The notes: generated by a model not told the origin, from the letters alone. A stretch of 64,000 nt of DNA from Dolomedes plantarius (GCA_907164885.2 OU015492.1:45474893-45538892); one strand, 5' to 3'; shown: positions 47,870 to 59,950, counted from the first letter of the stretch. Program-made: numbers and translations.

Positions 47870-50800
47870 TATTTCTATAATTATTTACCCTCCGAAGGGT
47901 ATAATTCTTAACAAAGGGAAAGGATTTTAATTTAACTGATATAAGAAGGTTAACAAACCGGATTTTTGGTTTAAAATTTGTTATCTTAAATCTTAATACT
48001 AAGTGTCATACATTTGAAATGAATTTAATTATATATCTGATAAAGCAAAAATAAATATTTTTTACTTAATGAACATTAATGACCATTATGACATTAATGA
48101 ACATTATTGTAAATAATTAAGCATAATATAAATATTAATATTTTTGTTACATTATTTACTCTTCGCACATTATTGTTCTTAATCGATAACATATATTCAA
48201 ATGTAAAATAAATAAAAAAAACAGGAAAATGAACGATCTTCTTTGATGTATAACAGAACAGCAAGAATAATATATTGCTCAAAAGAGAGTTGCCGAAATC
48301 TGGGGGAAAATGCATAATAATATTCCTGTAAATAATGTTTATGCAAAAACTATGGTTTAAACTGATTGGTATAACAACTTTTAATTATATTTATTTTAAT
48401 GGAAGAAAACATTTTAATAAATTTCAGGAACGGTAATTAAGTAATTCAAAGACAGTGAGCAAAATAACAATTCTCTCTTAATTCCACAAAATTCTCGCGT
48501 TACCTATAACAAATGATTGTTTACTAGAAATATTTGAATCTCATTTCTTCAAACCCCTCTCATAAGATCAGTTTTTCGACACAAATTATGGCAAAAAATT
48601 CCACTACTCAAAAGCGTCATTCAGGACATGAAAAATATTGACTCGGCAACTGACGCTTTTAGTTATATTTATCCGTGACAGTATATGTATACCTTATTTA
48701 CACCTTGTCTCTTACTAATATTTTAGACCAACCTTAATTTCAGTTAAAAATAAATTTCAAATTGTAATTTTAAGCATATTTTATGTTGAATTCTTTTCGC
48801 ATTTTAAATTAAAAATTTTACAAATTTTACGTTTCCCAGATGTTATACAGATTTTCAAAAAAGTCTTTCGGGATTTTTTAGGTTCTTTGAAAACTGGAGA
48901 CCCGTTAGTTTTACGCTGGATGCCGCTTATGCTTATCGCTTTAGATTTTAGATAGTTTGCAGATGACAAGATAATTTGGTGGAAATAGAAGTTAAACGTG
49001 TAGTGCTTATGGAACCAAATTTTCGTGGAGAAACTCTAAGCTTAGCATTTCTGAAACCATAAAGAGATAGAAATAAAGAAATCTTGATGTAGCGGGAATA
49101 AAAGTCAGAATGTATATCAATATAACTTTTACGTGTGATTTAATTTTGATTCTTTTTTTTTTTACGGAAAGTAAAGAGAGCAGACTCAAGGCCTCTTGAA
49201 AGGAAAAAAAATGAAAAAATCGCCTATTCTTCGTGTGTTCAGACACAATTTTTGTCCGAAAAATAACTAGTTTTGTGGAACTCATCAACACAAAATATCA
49301 TAGAGGTAATTTACTAATAATGATGTCACGGGATGTATACCTCGAAAGCACGAATACGATACAGTAAGTCGGAATTATTGCTTTCTTTATACATGTAGAA
49401 ATATTACCATAGTGTAGAAATGTATAAAATCTCAAGTATTTAAAATTTGAAAGTAGATATCGACTTTTAAAAAAATAATATATAACATGAATCTCGGTAG
49501 ATCAGTTATGTGTAAAACGTTACATTACGCTAATATGTCGTAGACTAGCTTATTATATGCATATTTTTTATCACTTGAATTTTTTAATGGTATAAAATTT
49601 TTGTTTTTGACTTAAATTTTGCTGTGTAGGCCTCTTGAAACTGCATATGATAAATCTTATATTCAAAAACATATTTACTCAACAACTGAAAGGAAAAGGA
49701 TATTAAAAACACCCGAATGTCGTCCAAAATGAATTTCACTAAAACTGTAATATATCAAGGAATCATGTATTTCGAAAGAGGTTAAACTCACAAAGAGGGG
49801 GAAAAAAGGTCTGGAATATTATCAAGAAATATCTGATTGTGTTCTTATTTCAGGATGTCCAGGTTAAATAAGTTTACTTTCATTTTTTTTTCTAGTAGTG
49901 TTTTTATATATGCTCATTAAGTTTTGTCTATTAATACACGCTTAGGGGATATCTTCTTCTACAAGGCAATTAATACCTACCGAAAAGAGATTTTGATGCC
50001 AAAACCAAAATAGATGTGATAAACCACTCTGGACTCCTTGCGCCTCCAACTTCGCTCTAAAGCTGCTGGCCTAGTTCCCAATCTCCCATATAAATCTCTT
50101 GTAAAATTGTAGTATTAGATATTTTTCTTTAAATCGACAATTTCTGAGAAATTTTGAAAATAATTCACTTAAAAAATTATTAAAAGAGAATATTCATATA
50201 TTACGACAAATGAAAAGAAAAGTGATAAATCCAAAAGTCACAGATTTTCAGTTTAATTCCTTGAAGCGATTGCATTTAATTTTTAGAATTAATAAATATC
50301 TTATTTAATAACTGAATGCTATCACTTACTTTTTGATCAAAGTTCATATAAAAAAGCCACGAACAGGTTTCGAGTTGACAGAAAAAGTCATCATGGGAAC
50401 CAGTTCGGCTGTAAACAAATAAAAAAAATTGCGTTATGAAGATCAAAATTTGAATCGTAAAATTAAAAACTAGACACTGAAAACATAATTAAAAAATTAA
50501 AAGAATTCGGTTATGCTTCGTTAATAACTTTATGTCTATTCGAGGCATAGTAAAATAATTAGCTTACAAAGTGAGGTATTTCAATGTTCATAACTATTAA
50601 AACGATTACAGTGAAAGAATTTTCAAGTTTTATTTATTTTTTATAAGGCTATAAAATAGTTATTACCAATATGATATTCATTTGCTTTAAAAAGTGAAAT
50701 CCAGGCTGTATTAGTACATTTTCCCCCTATGCACTAGGTATTCTAAGCCTTCGCACATCTAGCGTATCAAATTATCAAATGGTTTAGAATCTAAAGTACT

Positions 50801-51673
50801 TGGTAATTTTACATTAAAGGTGAAAGTATTTTTCCCCTTTTATTAAATAATAAAGGTAAAATAAAAGTTAAAGACACTTCAAAAATAGATAAATAAACAA
50901 AAAACTTTGCTCACTTTCAGCGAAGAATCATTCCAAAGAGCGTTGTTGACATGCGATATAATGTTTTCTAAATATCGTTCTATGAAACCTGAGTCGTCTA
51001 TCTCTTTCGCGCGTTGCCAACTAGCGACTAACTAACTGATATTCAAAAAACAATTCACTCGCCTTTATGCAAGGGACTGGAAAAAATCTGTATCCATGGC
51101 TACCAGCATTTTGATTCACGAAACTTCTGGGGCAGAATGGGTGATCGTTGAATAGGTGGAAGAGGGGTGAGGACGATGACAACGCCCTTGGAGTTGATTA
51201 TGGCAATTACTAAAACAGAATAAATGGATATACGTGAAAAAATGAAACGGTACAATGTTTCAGTTCCCTTTTGTTGAAGAATGGTCTCTAGGGGCAAGTG
51301 GTCTAAATGATAACTTGATGTTCTATTCTAACAGGGTTAAAAGTGGGTGGATCACCCTCGTGGGTGACATGCTTGAAGAAAGGGAGCATTATATAAATAA
51401 AGTAATGATAGGCATTTCCCTAATGTTAATATGGCTTGATGATACTCGTAAGTTCCACGCTTGTGTTCCGTTATTTCCGCGCCAAAACAGAACTTTTTTT
51501 TTCAGATGGTTTAAATTTGTTGACCTCTTTCGTTCAAACAAAGTAACATGTTGCTTCACATAAGTCGATAAATAAAGAAGTTGTTTAAATCAGATTGAAA
51601 TGGGAAAAATAAATGACTATTTTTAAACTTATTGACAATGTGTTGTTATCACGCATCGACACATATCCTATAC
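47870..51673. other. Unassigned AT-rich DNA
   Basis: No gene, RNA or mobile element recognised over about 3.8 kb. A 102-residue frame at 51255-51563 is the longest; I see no known motif in it and the surrounding composition gives no support. Confidence 0.5.
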
Positions 51674-52023
51674 CAGAAGTGGAGAACCTTTTTTTACCAT
51701 TAGAGGCCACATGTAAATTAGGTAGTAATAAAGGAGGCCGCATAAGTTGATGTACCTATAAATGCCACTTTTATGAAATTATTATAGTTAGGTATAGTTT
51801 TAACAATTTGGTGCATTATATAGAAAATAACCAAAAAAATTAAGTCCTTATTTATTTATTATTTGACTTAAAAAGTTACAATATAATATTTTTTGTATTC
51901 ACATAAGGGTAAAAACTTGTTATAACATTAATCATTAATTATTATTTTTTTATAAAATTATTAGATTCATAGATACCACTGCAATTTTTTATATTTCACT
52001 GTTGGTATTTTTATTCATGTAAG

Positions 52024-52096
<73 letters not shown>

Positions 52097-52515
52097 TCTT
52101 AATAAACAACTACATATTTAAATACCACTTCAAATAAAAATAATAAAATAGAAGTATTTTTAAATAATTTTAACATTATAGAGAAATACAATAGAAAAAT
52201 AATAGTATTAAATTATAAATAACTGACATAGCAACAATCCCTAAAATAATTTTAAAATCCGATGGAAAATTTAAGCTAGTGGGATATTTACAGTTGTTTC
52301 TTGCTTGAAAGTAATTGAATATTTGGATAAAGCTTCGTAACGCGAAGTCTGCGTACATACATTCATGCGTTCTTTATTTAATTCCATTGATTTTCAAATT
52401 GTTGTAATCTATAAAATTAAATATTAATGAATACAAATGCTAGCTTTCATGAAGGCCGCACAAGAAGATCACGCAGGCCGCATGCGGCCTTAAAGCCGCG
52501 CGTTCCCCACCTCTG
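51674..52515. mobile_element. hAT element, non-autonomous
   Basis: It starts CAGAAGTGGAGAAC and ends GTTCCCCACCTCTG, with a perfect 8-bp duplication TCCTATAC on both sides (51666-51673, 52516-52523). GGCCGCA-type motifs lie near both ends. The interior is AT-rich and includes a (CA)n(TA)n run at 52024-52092. No transposase motif was recognised. Confidence 0.92.
52024..52092. repeat. (CA)n(TA)n microsatellite
   Basis: A CA run followed directly by a TA run, inside the hAT element. Confidence 0.9.
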
Positions 52516-52767
52516 TCCTATACATTTTACATTTTAAATTCTACATGCGTAAAACAGCTTGAGTTTTGGAAAGAGTTTAATAATGGAGATAGAATAGGGA
52601 GCGAATTACAAAAAGGGAAGGTGAGTATAGAGTGAATAATGCTTATTTTTTATATTAAATAATATTTTGTAATAAAATGGAATACGTATTTCATATTTTT
52701 ATGTAACTAAATATTTTTTACTATGTATTAAAAATTAATTTTATTATTAAACCTTGCAGCAATCAAT

Positions 52768-52838
52768 TGCCCAGAACAGGATTCGATCCCAGATCTGCAA
52801 ACCTAAAGCCGATATTCTACTAGCTGAACCATCCAGGC
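52768..52838 (-). repeat. tRNA-like sequence (repeat head or tRNA pseudogene)
   Basis: On the minus strand these 71 bases fold like a tRNA: a 7-bp acceptor stem (GCCTGGA with TCTGGGC, including two G-T pairs) followed by a discriminator A, a 4-bp D stem (GTTC/GAAT) and a T arm with ATCGAAT loop. The anticodon arm is irregular (one mismatch and a 9-base loop), so no anticodon can be assigned. The leader just upstream ('ttgaaaatatcac..aacactgcc') resembles that at 53670-53695, which suggests a repeat family. A functional tRNA is unlikely. Confidence 0.55.
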
Positions 52839-52962
52839 AGTGTTGAAGTGATATTTTCAAGGACTCGCCTAACATAGCCTTCTTTTTCTTTTCGAAGCCA
52901 TCGGCATAGTCCTACTTGTAGCCCACATCACGTGGCTAGGGCATATTTCGTTTCCTCATATA

Positions 52963-53471
52963 TAGGGTGAGCCAAAAGTTCGTAAAAACTTTAAAAAATC
53001 ATAAAAATGGAAGAACTCGTGATAAAGAAGTGCGGTTGGCAAGAAAGGGCTCACAAAGAAGTCGGATTTTTTAACAGCTAAAAAAAGTTTAAAAAGTTAA
53101 AAAGTCACCGATAGATGGCGCTGACTTGCGAGAGATTCAGCAGAATTATGCAAATCAATCTTGCAATAAAAGACCGTGATACACGAAGATTTGGAGAATC
53201 GCCCACAAAGTGGAAGACCCTCGTTGGAGGAGGGCCGCATTACTGCGGTGGGAACCGTTATGAATAATATGGCGGCGGAATCGTCCACGGGGAGTAGCAG
53301 TGCTCGCAAAGCTGGACCAGTGACTCTAGCAGTGACTTTTTAAAATTTTATTTTGCTGCTAAAAAAATCCGACTTCCTTGTGAACAATTTCTTGCAAACT
53401 GCTCTTCTTTATCATAATTTCTTACATTTTAATGAATTTTTAAAGTTTTTACGAACTTCTGGCTGACCCGG
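52963..53471 (+). mobile_element. Mariner/Tc1-like foldback element
   Basis: The ends GGGTGAGCCAAAAGTTCG and (inverse of the right end) GGGTCAGCCAGAAGTTCG form a long inverted repeat of roughly 130 bp, flanked by TA. The middle encodes a fragment resembling the N-terminal half of a mariner/Tc1-type transposase, with LENRPQSGRPS followed by a short stretch and no catalytic domain. It is non-autonomous. Confidence 0.8.
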
Positions 53472-53559
53472 TACTTTTAATCAACTATTTTATGATACTG
53501 AATTTTTTTCCTTGTTAAATATTTCTTACATTCTTTTGATAGTTCATTAACTGTCTGTC

Positions 53560-53695
53560 TCAACAATCGGGCGCCATTGTGACGACCGGTATTAGCCCCC
53601 CCCCCCTCCTCCGTCATCTAACTTCAAAACCGTTATCTTGCAAACTGAGCTATCAAAGCCATGTGAGGCAGTGTTATTTTCAATAACATCCCACA
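53560..53695 (-). repeat. tRNA-like SINE head, eroded
   Basis: On the minus strand GGCTTTGATAGCTCAGTTTGC resembles a tRNA 5' half with an A box; downstream is a C-run segment like that in the 45361-45450 module. The leader resembles the one at 52839-52860. Confidence 0.5.
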
Positions 53696-53724
53696 AAATA
53701 TTAAGTAAATATTTTCGTTTAGAG

Positions 53725-54184
53725 CAGTAGAGCGCAAACTTTTTCGGACTTCGACGCCTTATATAAAATCACTTGGACCCCAATGAATAATTTTGGTAAA
53801 AGCAAATTTTAAGAAAATAGGAAAATGTTAACAAAAAAGAAAAATATAAGAGCAAATTTTGACAAACGATTTTAAAAATCTAGATTTGAAAACTCGGTCT
53901 CACACAGATAGGTAGAAACAAATAGAGGCAATATATGCACTATAGTATTTTGCTGAAGGCGTTTTTATTGTAAGAGTGTTTGACACCATATTTAACAATA
54001 TCATAATACATATTTTAACGTAAGATTACGTTCCTCCATAACGGTCCCGCGGAGAGGAAAATTTCAGACGCTAAAACTGTCCGTCCTTCCGTCGTCGCGA
54101 GTAATAATTTTCGCAGCGCGCCAAACCCAGTCTTATCGCTTGGATAAGTTAAACAGAAAAGTACCAAGATGCGTCAAAATTTTG

Positions 54185-54236
<52 letters not shown>

Positions 54237-54529
54237 GTACATATATATAGATACATATATACATACAAAAGAGGTAAGCATCGATAAGTAATCCTACGTT
54301 AATAACCCGCGGTAGTTTCGTTAGAAGAGACTACGCGAAAATTTTTTTTTTAGCATACAAAAAATTATAAAAGTAAAAATAATAAATATTTGTGATTCTA
54401 GAAAATTTAAAGTATATATTTTTTAATTATATAATTTAATATGGTAAAAATTTACTTCAGATAATCCGCGACCCCTCCAATTTTTTGTTTTTGTTTTTTG
54501 TGACCTCTTTGTGGGACGCGAACAACAGT
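53725..54529. mobile_element. Possible hAT MITE, split by another repeat
   Basis: The left part CAGTAGAGCGCAAACTTTTTCGG and the inverse of the right part (CTGTTGTTCGCGTCCC) resemble hAT ends of the CAGTGGTTCGCAAACC type, with 'gaccc' phrases at matching distances. No 8-bp duplication is clear. The repeat at 54016-54346 lies inside it. Confidence 0.45.
54016..54346 (+). repeat. Inverted-repeat element X (ACGTAGGATTAC ends)
   Basis: The left part 'taacgtaagattac' and the right part 'gtaatcctacgtta' are near inverse copies. The whole segment matches 62199-62430 in reverse, and the match runs on past the right inner repeat to 'cgttagaagagac'. Relative to that copy, a (TA)n/(CATA)n expansion of about 80 bp is present at 54184-54268. 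No coding content; superfamily not assigned. Confidence 0.7.
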
Positions 54530-55893
54530 CTACACACCACAAGTTTCAGAGTCATACTATGAAATTTCACAGGTTATTTCTCGTGGCGTAATGGAGCCAT
54601 TATGTGTGTGTGTGTTTGTTTTGTGAGGAATAATTTGCTAAACCACTCTCGCGTCAGAATTATTAAACACAACCTTTAGAAAACTGACTAACTCTCCCAA
54701 CCGTAATGTGTCTATTATCATTACCTTTGCTTTCTATGCCTTTACTTTCTATTCTCATTCTCATTATTAATTCCGAAGTGTATTTCATATGACGGAGAAA
54801 TAATATCGAGTACAAAGACTGATATAAATCTACGACTGTCCACGTTCCCCCCGTTTAGACATATCTACATTGTGTATGTATCTTCATGTGCGATCGTAAC
54901 CTGCTTGAATATCCGGGTAATAAAGGCATTATTACGTCACGGTGCTACAGAAATCGTATTTCAATGATATGTTACACTGTCTGCATTTCAAAGCTTTCAA
55001 TTATGTTGCAATGAAATAACACAGTTGACAGAGAGGGACTACCCGAGTTCAATTCTAAACGATCACATAATAATCTTTGACTGTAAATTATACGCATTTC
55101 GAACCGAAAACAATTCTTGGTTTCATTATTAGCAATATTCTGAAAAGTTAAATCTTTTTAAAGTATGCCATTTTGTTTCCAGAAATTTCGTTCCCGATTT
55201 TAGTCCAAAATTGACAGCTCCGTTGTCAAAAATGCTAATGCAAAATACGTACATGTCTCATAATTTTCTACTGAGTTTCATTTAGTCTTTCACTCTGGGT
55301 GATTTATCTGTGCCTAGTACGACAAAGAACTTCTAAGGGGAGTCATTAAAAATAACCAGATTTCCTCACATAGATAGGAAAATTCAGTTGGTATGTTACC
55401 AACTAAATGCATTGAAGTCTAGGATGCTTCGTTAATTTTCAACATTTTGTCGTCTTCTATGGTAGCTAAAAAGACCAGGGTGGAGTAGAAGTCGTCTTTG
55501 AGGCACGAAAAATGTGAGTGCTTAAGTCTGGTAGATAAAATCTAGATGGTACTGCTCTAGCATGACGTGCGGGAAATTTTTTCCGCAGCTATCATGGTAT
55601 GTAGCGTAAATATGGCGTACTATGCCTGCGCCATATGGCGTATTATCCTAGAAATTACTATATGGAAGAAGGCATTTCCATCTGCGTTAGATCACTCTAA
55701 TGATACGTCAATTTGTCTAAAACATATAAAACTTTCACAAATTGGACTATTATTATGATTACTATTAGCATTGATTCCCGTTATGTTCATCAAAACTTCA
55801 TTTCAATGAAAGCTAAGAATTTTTCTAAAAGTAAATACCTAGAAAACACTTTCTCTGATGGAAAAAACTATAAAACTGAAAATTTTAATACTA
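54530..55893. other. Unassigned AT-rich DNA
   Basis: No gene or mobile element recognised. Confidence 0.5.
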
Positions 55894-56061
55894 CAGTGGA
55901 ACTTCTCTAGCCGGCCAACCCTCTAAACGGCCATATTTTGTTCAGAACCGATTCAAGACATAGATCCAATGTCTTAAAAGAAACCGCTTTTTTACGGCTA
56001 GCCCTTGAAACGGCCACTTTCTTTCGGAACCATTACTGGCCGGCATAGAAAAGTTTCACTG
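55894..56061. mobile_element. Tigger-like MITE, copy 2 (intact ends)
   Basis: It starts CAGTGGAACTTCTCTAGCCGG and ends CCGGCATAGAAAAGTTTCACTG with two bases of each listed motif shared at the flanks; TA lies on both sides. 168 bp and no coding capacity. Its relative at 32865-33049 is more decayed. Confidence 0.9.
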
Positions 56062-56729
56062 TATACAGAAATAATATGCGATTATAAATTAATAGTTATG
56101 TAGTTTTAATGCTACATTAAATATTCCTTTAGTTATTGTTAAATTAATGACTACAGTTCTAAATCAAGCTTTAATATAGTTCGCCCGTCAGTTTTGAGTA
56201 ATTAATCACAAAAACATGCGTTAAGCATAAATTTTCTGTATTTTTTTTCTTTTCAAGGAGCTATAAATTTGTGACTATAAATGTACACAAATATGAGAGC
56301 TAAATTCATGTCATGACGAATATTGCCAAGTAACTTCAAAGTGCCATCTACGTGTTTGTGAAATTACGGAAAACAAAGATAAGAATTAGTTTATCAAGCT
56401 CTGTGCAAGGTCGGGTGGTCTGAAATATTTACTCAGGAAAATAAATGTTGTTGCTTTTTCCCCCGCTGAATCACATGAGGGGGATTTTGAATAACATCCA
56501 AGCCATTTCATAATATTATAGGGGAATGGGGGAGGATAAAATTCTGAGAATTGATGATCAGAGGGTTGATGTAAGTGCTCTTAAAAATTTGGGGGAACCC
56601 CTTTTCTCCATTCAGCATGAGCCTGGCTCAAGGCCAAACGACATTCGTTCTATTTTGCCTATTGCGTAATTCTATGACAAATGATCGTGCCATAAGGGAG
56701 TAAAACCGTCAGATACAATCACTTTTAAA
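56062..56729. other. Unassigned AT-rich DNA
   Basis: No gene or mobile element recognised between the MITE and the tandem array. Confidence 0.5.
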
Positions 56730-57884
56730 CTCTTCTAAACTACGCTAAAAAATTTTTTCCTAGTTTGAAAACATCGAGTATTTCATCAAAATAAGTAAGA
56801 TTTGTGGAAGTGTAGTGATTTTTTTTCTTAAACTGCCTTGAATGTGGTATAGGAAAAATTTTTAAATATTTTTTTGTGAAATGGTTTCGATTATGATTAA
56901 GGAAATATCTTGGTTTTAAAACCTCAAGCATTTCATCAAAATAAGTAATATTTGTGAAAGTATAGTGATTTATTTTCTTAAAACTACGTTAAATGTGTTA
57001 AGGAAAAAAATTTAATTTATTTTTTAAATGTTTTCGAGAGAGATAAATTAAATATTTTAGTTTGAAAACTTCAAACATTTCATCAAAATAAGTAAGATTT
57101 GTGAAAGTGTAGTGATTTATTTTCTTAAAACTGCGGTAAATGGGGTATGGGAAAAAAATTAAAATTTTTTCTGTGAAATGTTTTCGAGTATGATAAAGAA
57201 AATATCTTAGGTTCAAAACATCAAGCTTTTCATCAAAATAAGTAAGATTTGCGAAAGTATAGTGATTTTTCTTCTTCTTAAAACTGCCCTGAATGTGGTT
57301 TAGGAAAAGCTTTAAAATATTTTTTTAACATATTTTCGGCTATGATTAAGGAAATATCTTAGTTTGAAAATATCAAGCATTTTATCAAAATAAGTAAGGT
57401 TTGTTGAAGCATAGTGATTTATTTTTGTTAAAACTGCCCTGAATGTGGTATAAAAAATTTTTAATATTTTTTTGTGAAATGTTTTCGGGTATGATTAAGG
57501 AAATATCTTAGTTCATAAAGCATTTCATCAAAATAAGTAAGATTTGTGAAGGTGTAGTGATTTATTTTCTTAAAAATGCGCTAAATGTCGTATATGAAAA
57601 AAATAAAATTCTTTTGTGAAATGTTTTCGAGTATGAATAAGGATATATCTTAGATTGAAAACATCAAGTATTTCACCAAAATAAGTAAAATTTGTGAAAG
57701 TATAGTGATTTATTTTCGTTAAAACTGCCCTAAATGTGGTATATAAAAAAATTTAATATTTTTTTGTGAAATGTTTTCGAGTATGATTAAGGAAATATCT
57801 TAGTTCATCAAGCATTTTTTCAAAATAAGTAAGATTTGTGAAGGTGTAGCTATTTATTTTCTTAAAAATGCGCTAAATGTGGTA
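56730..57884. repeat. Tandem array of about 148-bp monomers, left part
   Basis: Eight monomers are visible through the phrase TTTCATCAAAATAAGTAAG, starting near 56781, 56931, 57078, 57228, 57381, 57523, 57671 and 57815 (spacing 142-153 bp). Other conserved phrases are 'gtagtgatttattttcttaaaa' in shortened form and 'gaaatgttttcgagtatga'. Monomers are diverged from one another. The array is interrupted at 57885 by a transposon and resumes at 59736. Confidence 0.95.
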
Positions 57885-57926
57885 CAGTGGACGCTCGTTA
57901 ATTCGAACTCGGTTAATTCGAACTTT

Positions 57927-58114
57927 CGGTTAATTCGAACTAATCCAAAGGCCCCAAAAAACTTGTATTGGAGTTAATGTTAAAAATATCTCATTAATTC
58001 GAACTAAATTTTTATCACTTCGGTTAATTCGAACTAATCCAAAGGCCCCAAAAAACTTGTATTGGAGTTAATGTTAAAAATATCTCATTAATTCGAACTA
58101 AATTTTTATCACTT
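57927..58114. repeat. 94-bp tandem duplication in the transposon end
   Basis: The segment 57927-58020 is repeated essentially exactly at 58021-58114. Each unit contains two copies of TTAATTCGAACT, the motif of the terminal repeat, so the number of likely transposase binding sites is doubled on this side only. Confidence 0.95.
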
Positions 58115-58470
58115 CGGTTAATTCGAACTAAAAATTTGACCAAAAAAAATTCATTTTCCTCGTTTAATGGAGAAAATACACACTGTATTTATTATTTTGT
58201 GTGTCAAAATTTCTTTTCTGTGTAAAGAGGCACATGCCTGCATTCCTAGACTATTGCATGTCCGCTAAACGTTAGTAGCTATTGTCCTTATTAGTGCTAA
58301 ACGGAAAAAGCAATTTTCCTGTATTTGGATCGATTTTCTTAGAATTTCAGAAACACTAGTCTTTACTACAGATTCTAGGGACCTGCGTCAGTTATAACTG
58401 CAGTGAAGACAAGTTAATGTGGTCTAGTTTTTCTTCCTCATTGTGTGGTGTGAACGTGTAAAAATTCAGG

Positions 58471-59156
58471 ATGTCTACACGTGGAAAGTACAAAACCCTA
58501 ACTTTGGAGACAAAGGTAGAAATTTTAAAGAAAGTAGAGAATGGCGAATATAAAACAAAGTTAGCAGCTGACTATGGAATTAAAAAAATGCCTTTCCAAC
58601 TAATTTGAAAAAAAAGGAATCAATTTTAGATTCATGGGAAAAATCAAAATTTGCTAGAGGAAGGAAACGCATGGGAAATGCGTCCCAAGAAGTTCTAGAA
58701 AAAGCTCTACTGCTATGGTTCCAGGATGTTAGATCTCGAAATTATCCGATAAATGGACCCCTAGTGCTGACAAAGGCTGGTGAATTGGCAAGTCGAATGG
58801 GTATTGAAGATTTTAAATGCAGTGATGGAGAGCTTTCTCGATTAAAGTCAAGGCAAAATATTTCTTATCAAACTGTATGTGGCCAAAGCTCTGATGTAAA
58901 CGAAGACGTATGCACTAATTTCGGTAGGAAACTGCCAGGGCTTTTCTCTACTTACCTGCCGAAAAATATTTTTAATGCGGCCATAATGGACAAAGCCATA
59001 ATGGAATCTATTAAAACTCTGAAAGCATTTATTCAGATGGAACTTTCCTCTGAAAATGAATTGAAATGTTTACTTCAAATCGAGAAGCTGGCTGAACAAT
59101 GTAGGCATCATAAACAGAACCAAACATCCAATTTACAGTTTTTCCCCAAAGTGTAA
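58471..59156 (+). pseudogene. Tigger/jerky transposase without DDE core
   Basis: From ATG 58471 the frame reads MSTRGKYKTLTLETKVEIL and LAADYGIKK, a pogo/CENP-B-type helix-turn-helix. An extra A in a run of seven (58582-58588) shifts the frame; the continuation is the open frame 58605-59156. That part has the second CENP-B-like DNA-binding domain (ALLLWFQDVRSRNYPINGP, then LASRMG) up to about residue 95. Where the DDE domain should follow, the protein passes directly into a C-terminal-like segment (IMDKAIMESIKTLKAF) ending FFPKV. If the A-run is a sequence error, it would encode a DNA-binding protein of about 228 residues without catalytic activity. Confidence 0.8.
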
Positions 59157-59182
59157 TTCATATTTTTAATAAAAGTTTACTT

Positions 59183-59485
59183 CAGGGGTGTCAAACTCAA
59201 AGGCTAACTTGGGCCAAACAAACAAGGTTTAACTGTAGGTGGGCCGCAAAAAAAATCAATATTAATACAAACTTATGTTTATTTACCTAATTACAGTATA
59301 TTGAACATAAATATACGCATTTTGTTTAATATTAGCAAAATAAGAGTATAATTAAGAAAACATTTAGCGAATTTTTCCTATCTTATTATAATTCTGCGTC
59401 GGTATTTTAATATATATTATTTTGTGCCAATATATTGGCCGTGCCGCAAAAATGTTCGTCGCGGGCCGAGAGTTTGACACCCCTG
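59183..59485. mobile_element. hAT MITE, copy 2
   Basis: It starts CAGGGGTGTCAAACTC and ends GAGTTTGACACCCCTG, flanked by a perfect 8-bp duplication GTTTACTT. It is highly similar to copy 1 at 27519-27827 over its whole length. It lies in the 3' part of the Tigger/jerky-like transposon, just after its gene. Confidence 0.95.
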
Positions 59486-59735
59486 GTTTACTTTATACTG
59501 CATATCTTCTGCTTCATTTTATGATTAAGGTAAGTGTATTGCTTTTTAATATGTTTAACTTTAGATAACATAGTATAATATATTTTCTGGGGTTATACAT
59601 ACTAGGAGATTTTCTTCTTCAGTGATACACATTTAAAGTTAAATATTTTCTCTTAACATCGGATAATTCGAACTTCGAATAATTCGAACTTTTTTCTGAG
59701 AACCTTTGAGTTCGAATTAACGAGCGTCCACTGTA

Positions 59736-59950
59736 TATGAAAAAATTAAAATTCTTTTTGTGAAATGTTTTCGAGTATGAATAAGGATACATCTTAGTTT
59801 GAAAACATCAAGCATTTCACCAAAATAAGTAAACTTTGTGAAAGTATAGTGATTTATTTTCGTTGAAACTGCCCTGAATGTGGTATATAAAAAAAAATTA
59901 ATACTTTTAAGTGAAATATTTTCGAGTATGATTAAGGAAATATCTTTTAA
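59736..59950. repeat. Tandem array of about 148-bp monomers, right part
   Basis: One full and one partial monomer continue the array after the transposon, with TTTCACCAAAATAAGTAAAC at 59815. The array ends near 59950, where the periodic phrases stop. Confidence 0.9.

Larger units (their letters stand above)
57885..59733 (+). mobile_element. Tigger/jerky-like transposon inside the tandem array
   Basis: It starts CAGTGGACGCTCGTTAATTCG and ends with the inverse, TTAACGAGCGTCCACTG, flanked by TA on both sides. Cutting it out with one TA restores the 148-bp periodicity of the array (about 149 bp across the junction). The left subterminal region has a 94-bp tandem duplication. The gene inside lacks the catalytic core. 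A hAT MITE is inserted near the right end. Confidence 0.95.

Noticed and set aside
51255..51563. 102-residue frame as a candidate host gene
   Set aside because: No recognisable domain, no splice-site context or neighbouring exon that I could support.
52768..52838. Functional tRNA gene
   Set aside because: Anticodon arm is irregular and the leader is shared with another repeat, so a repeat head or pseudogene is more likely.
56730..59950. CRISPR array
   Set aside because: The repeated units are contiguous and diverged 148-bp monomers, without short identical repeats separated by unique spacers; the genome is eukaryotic.
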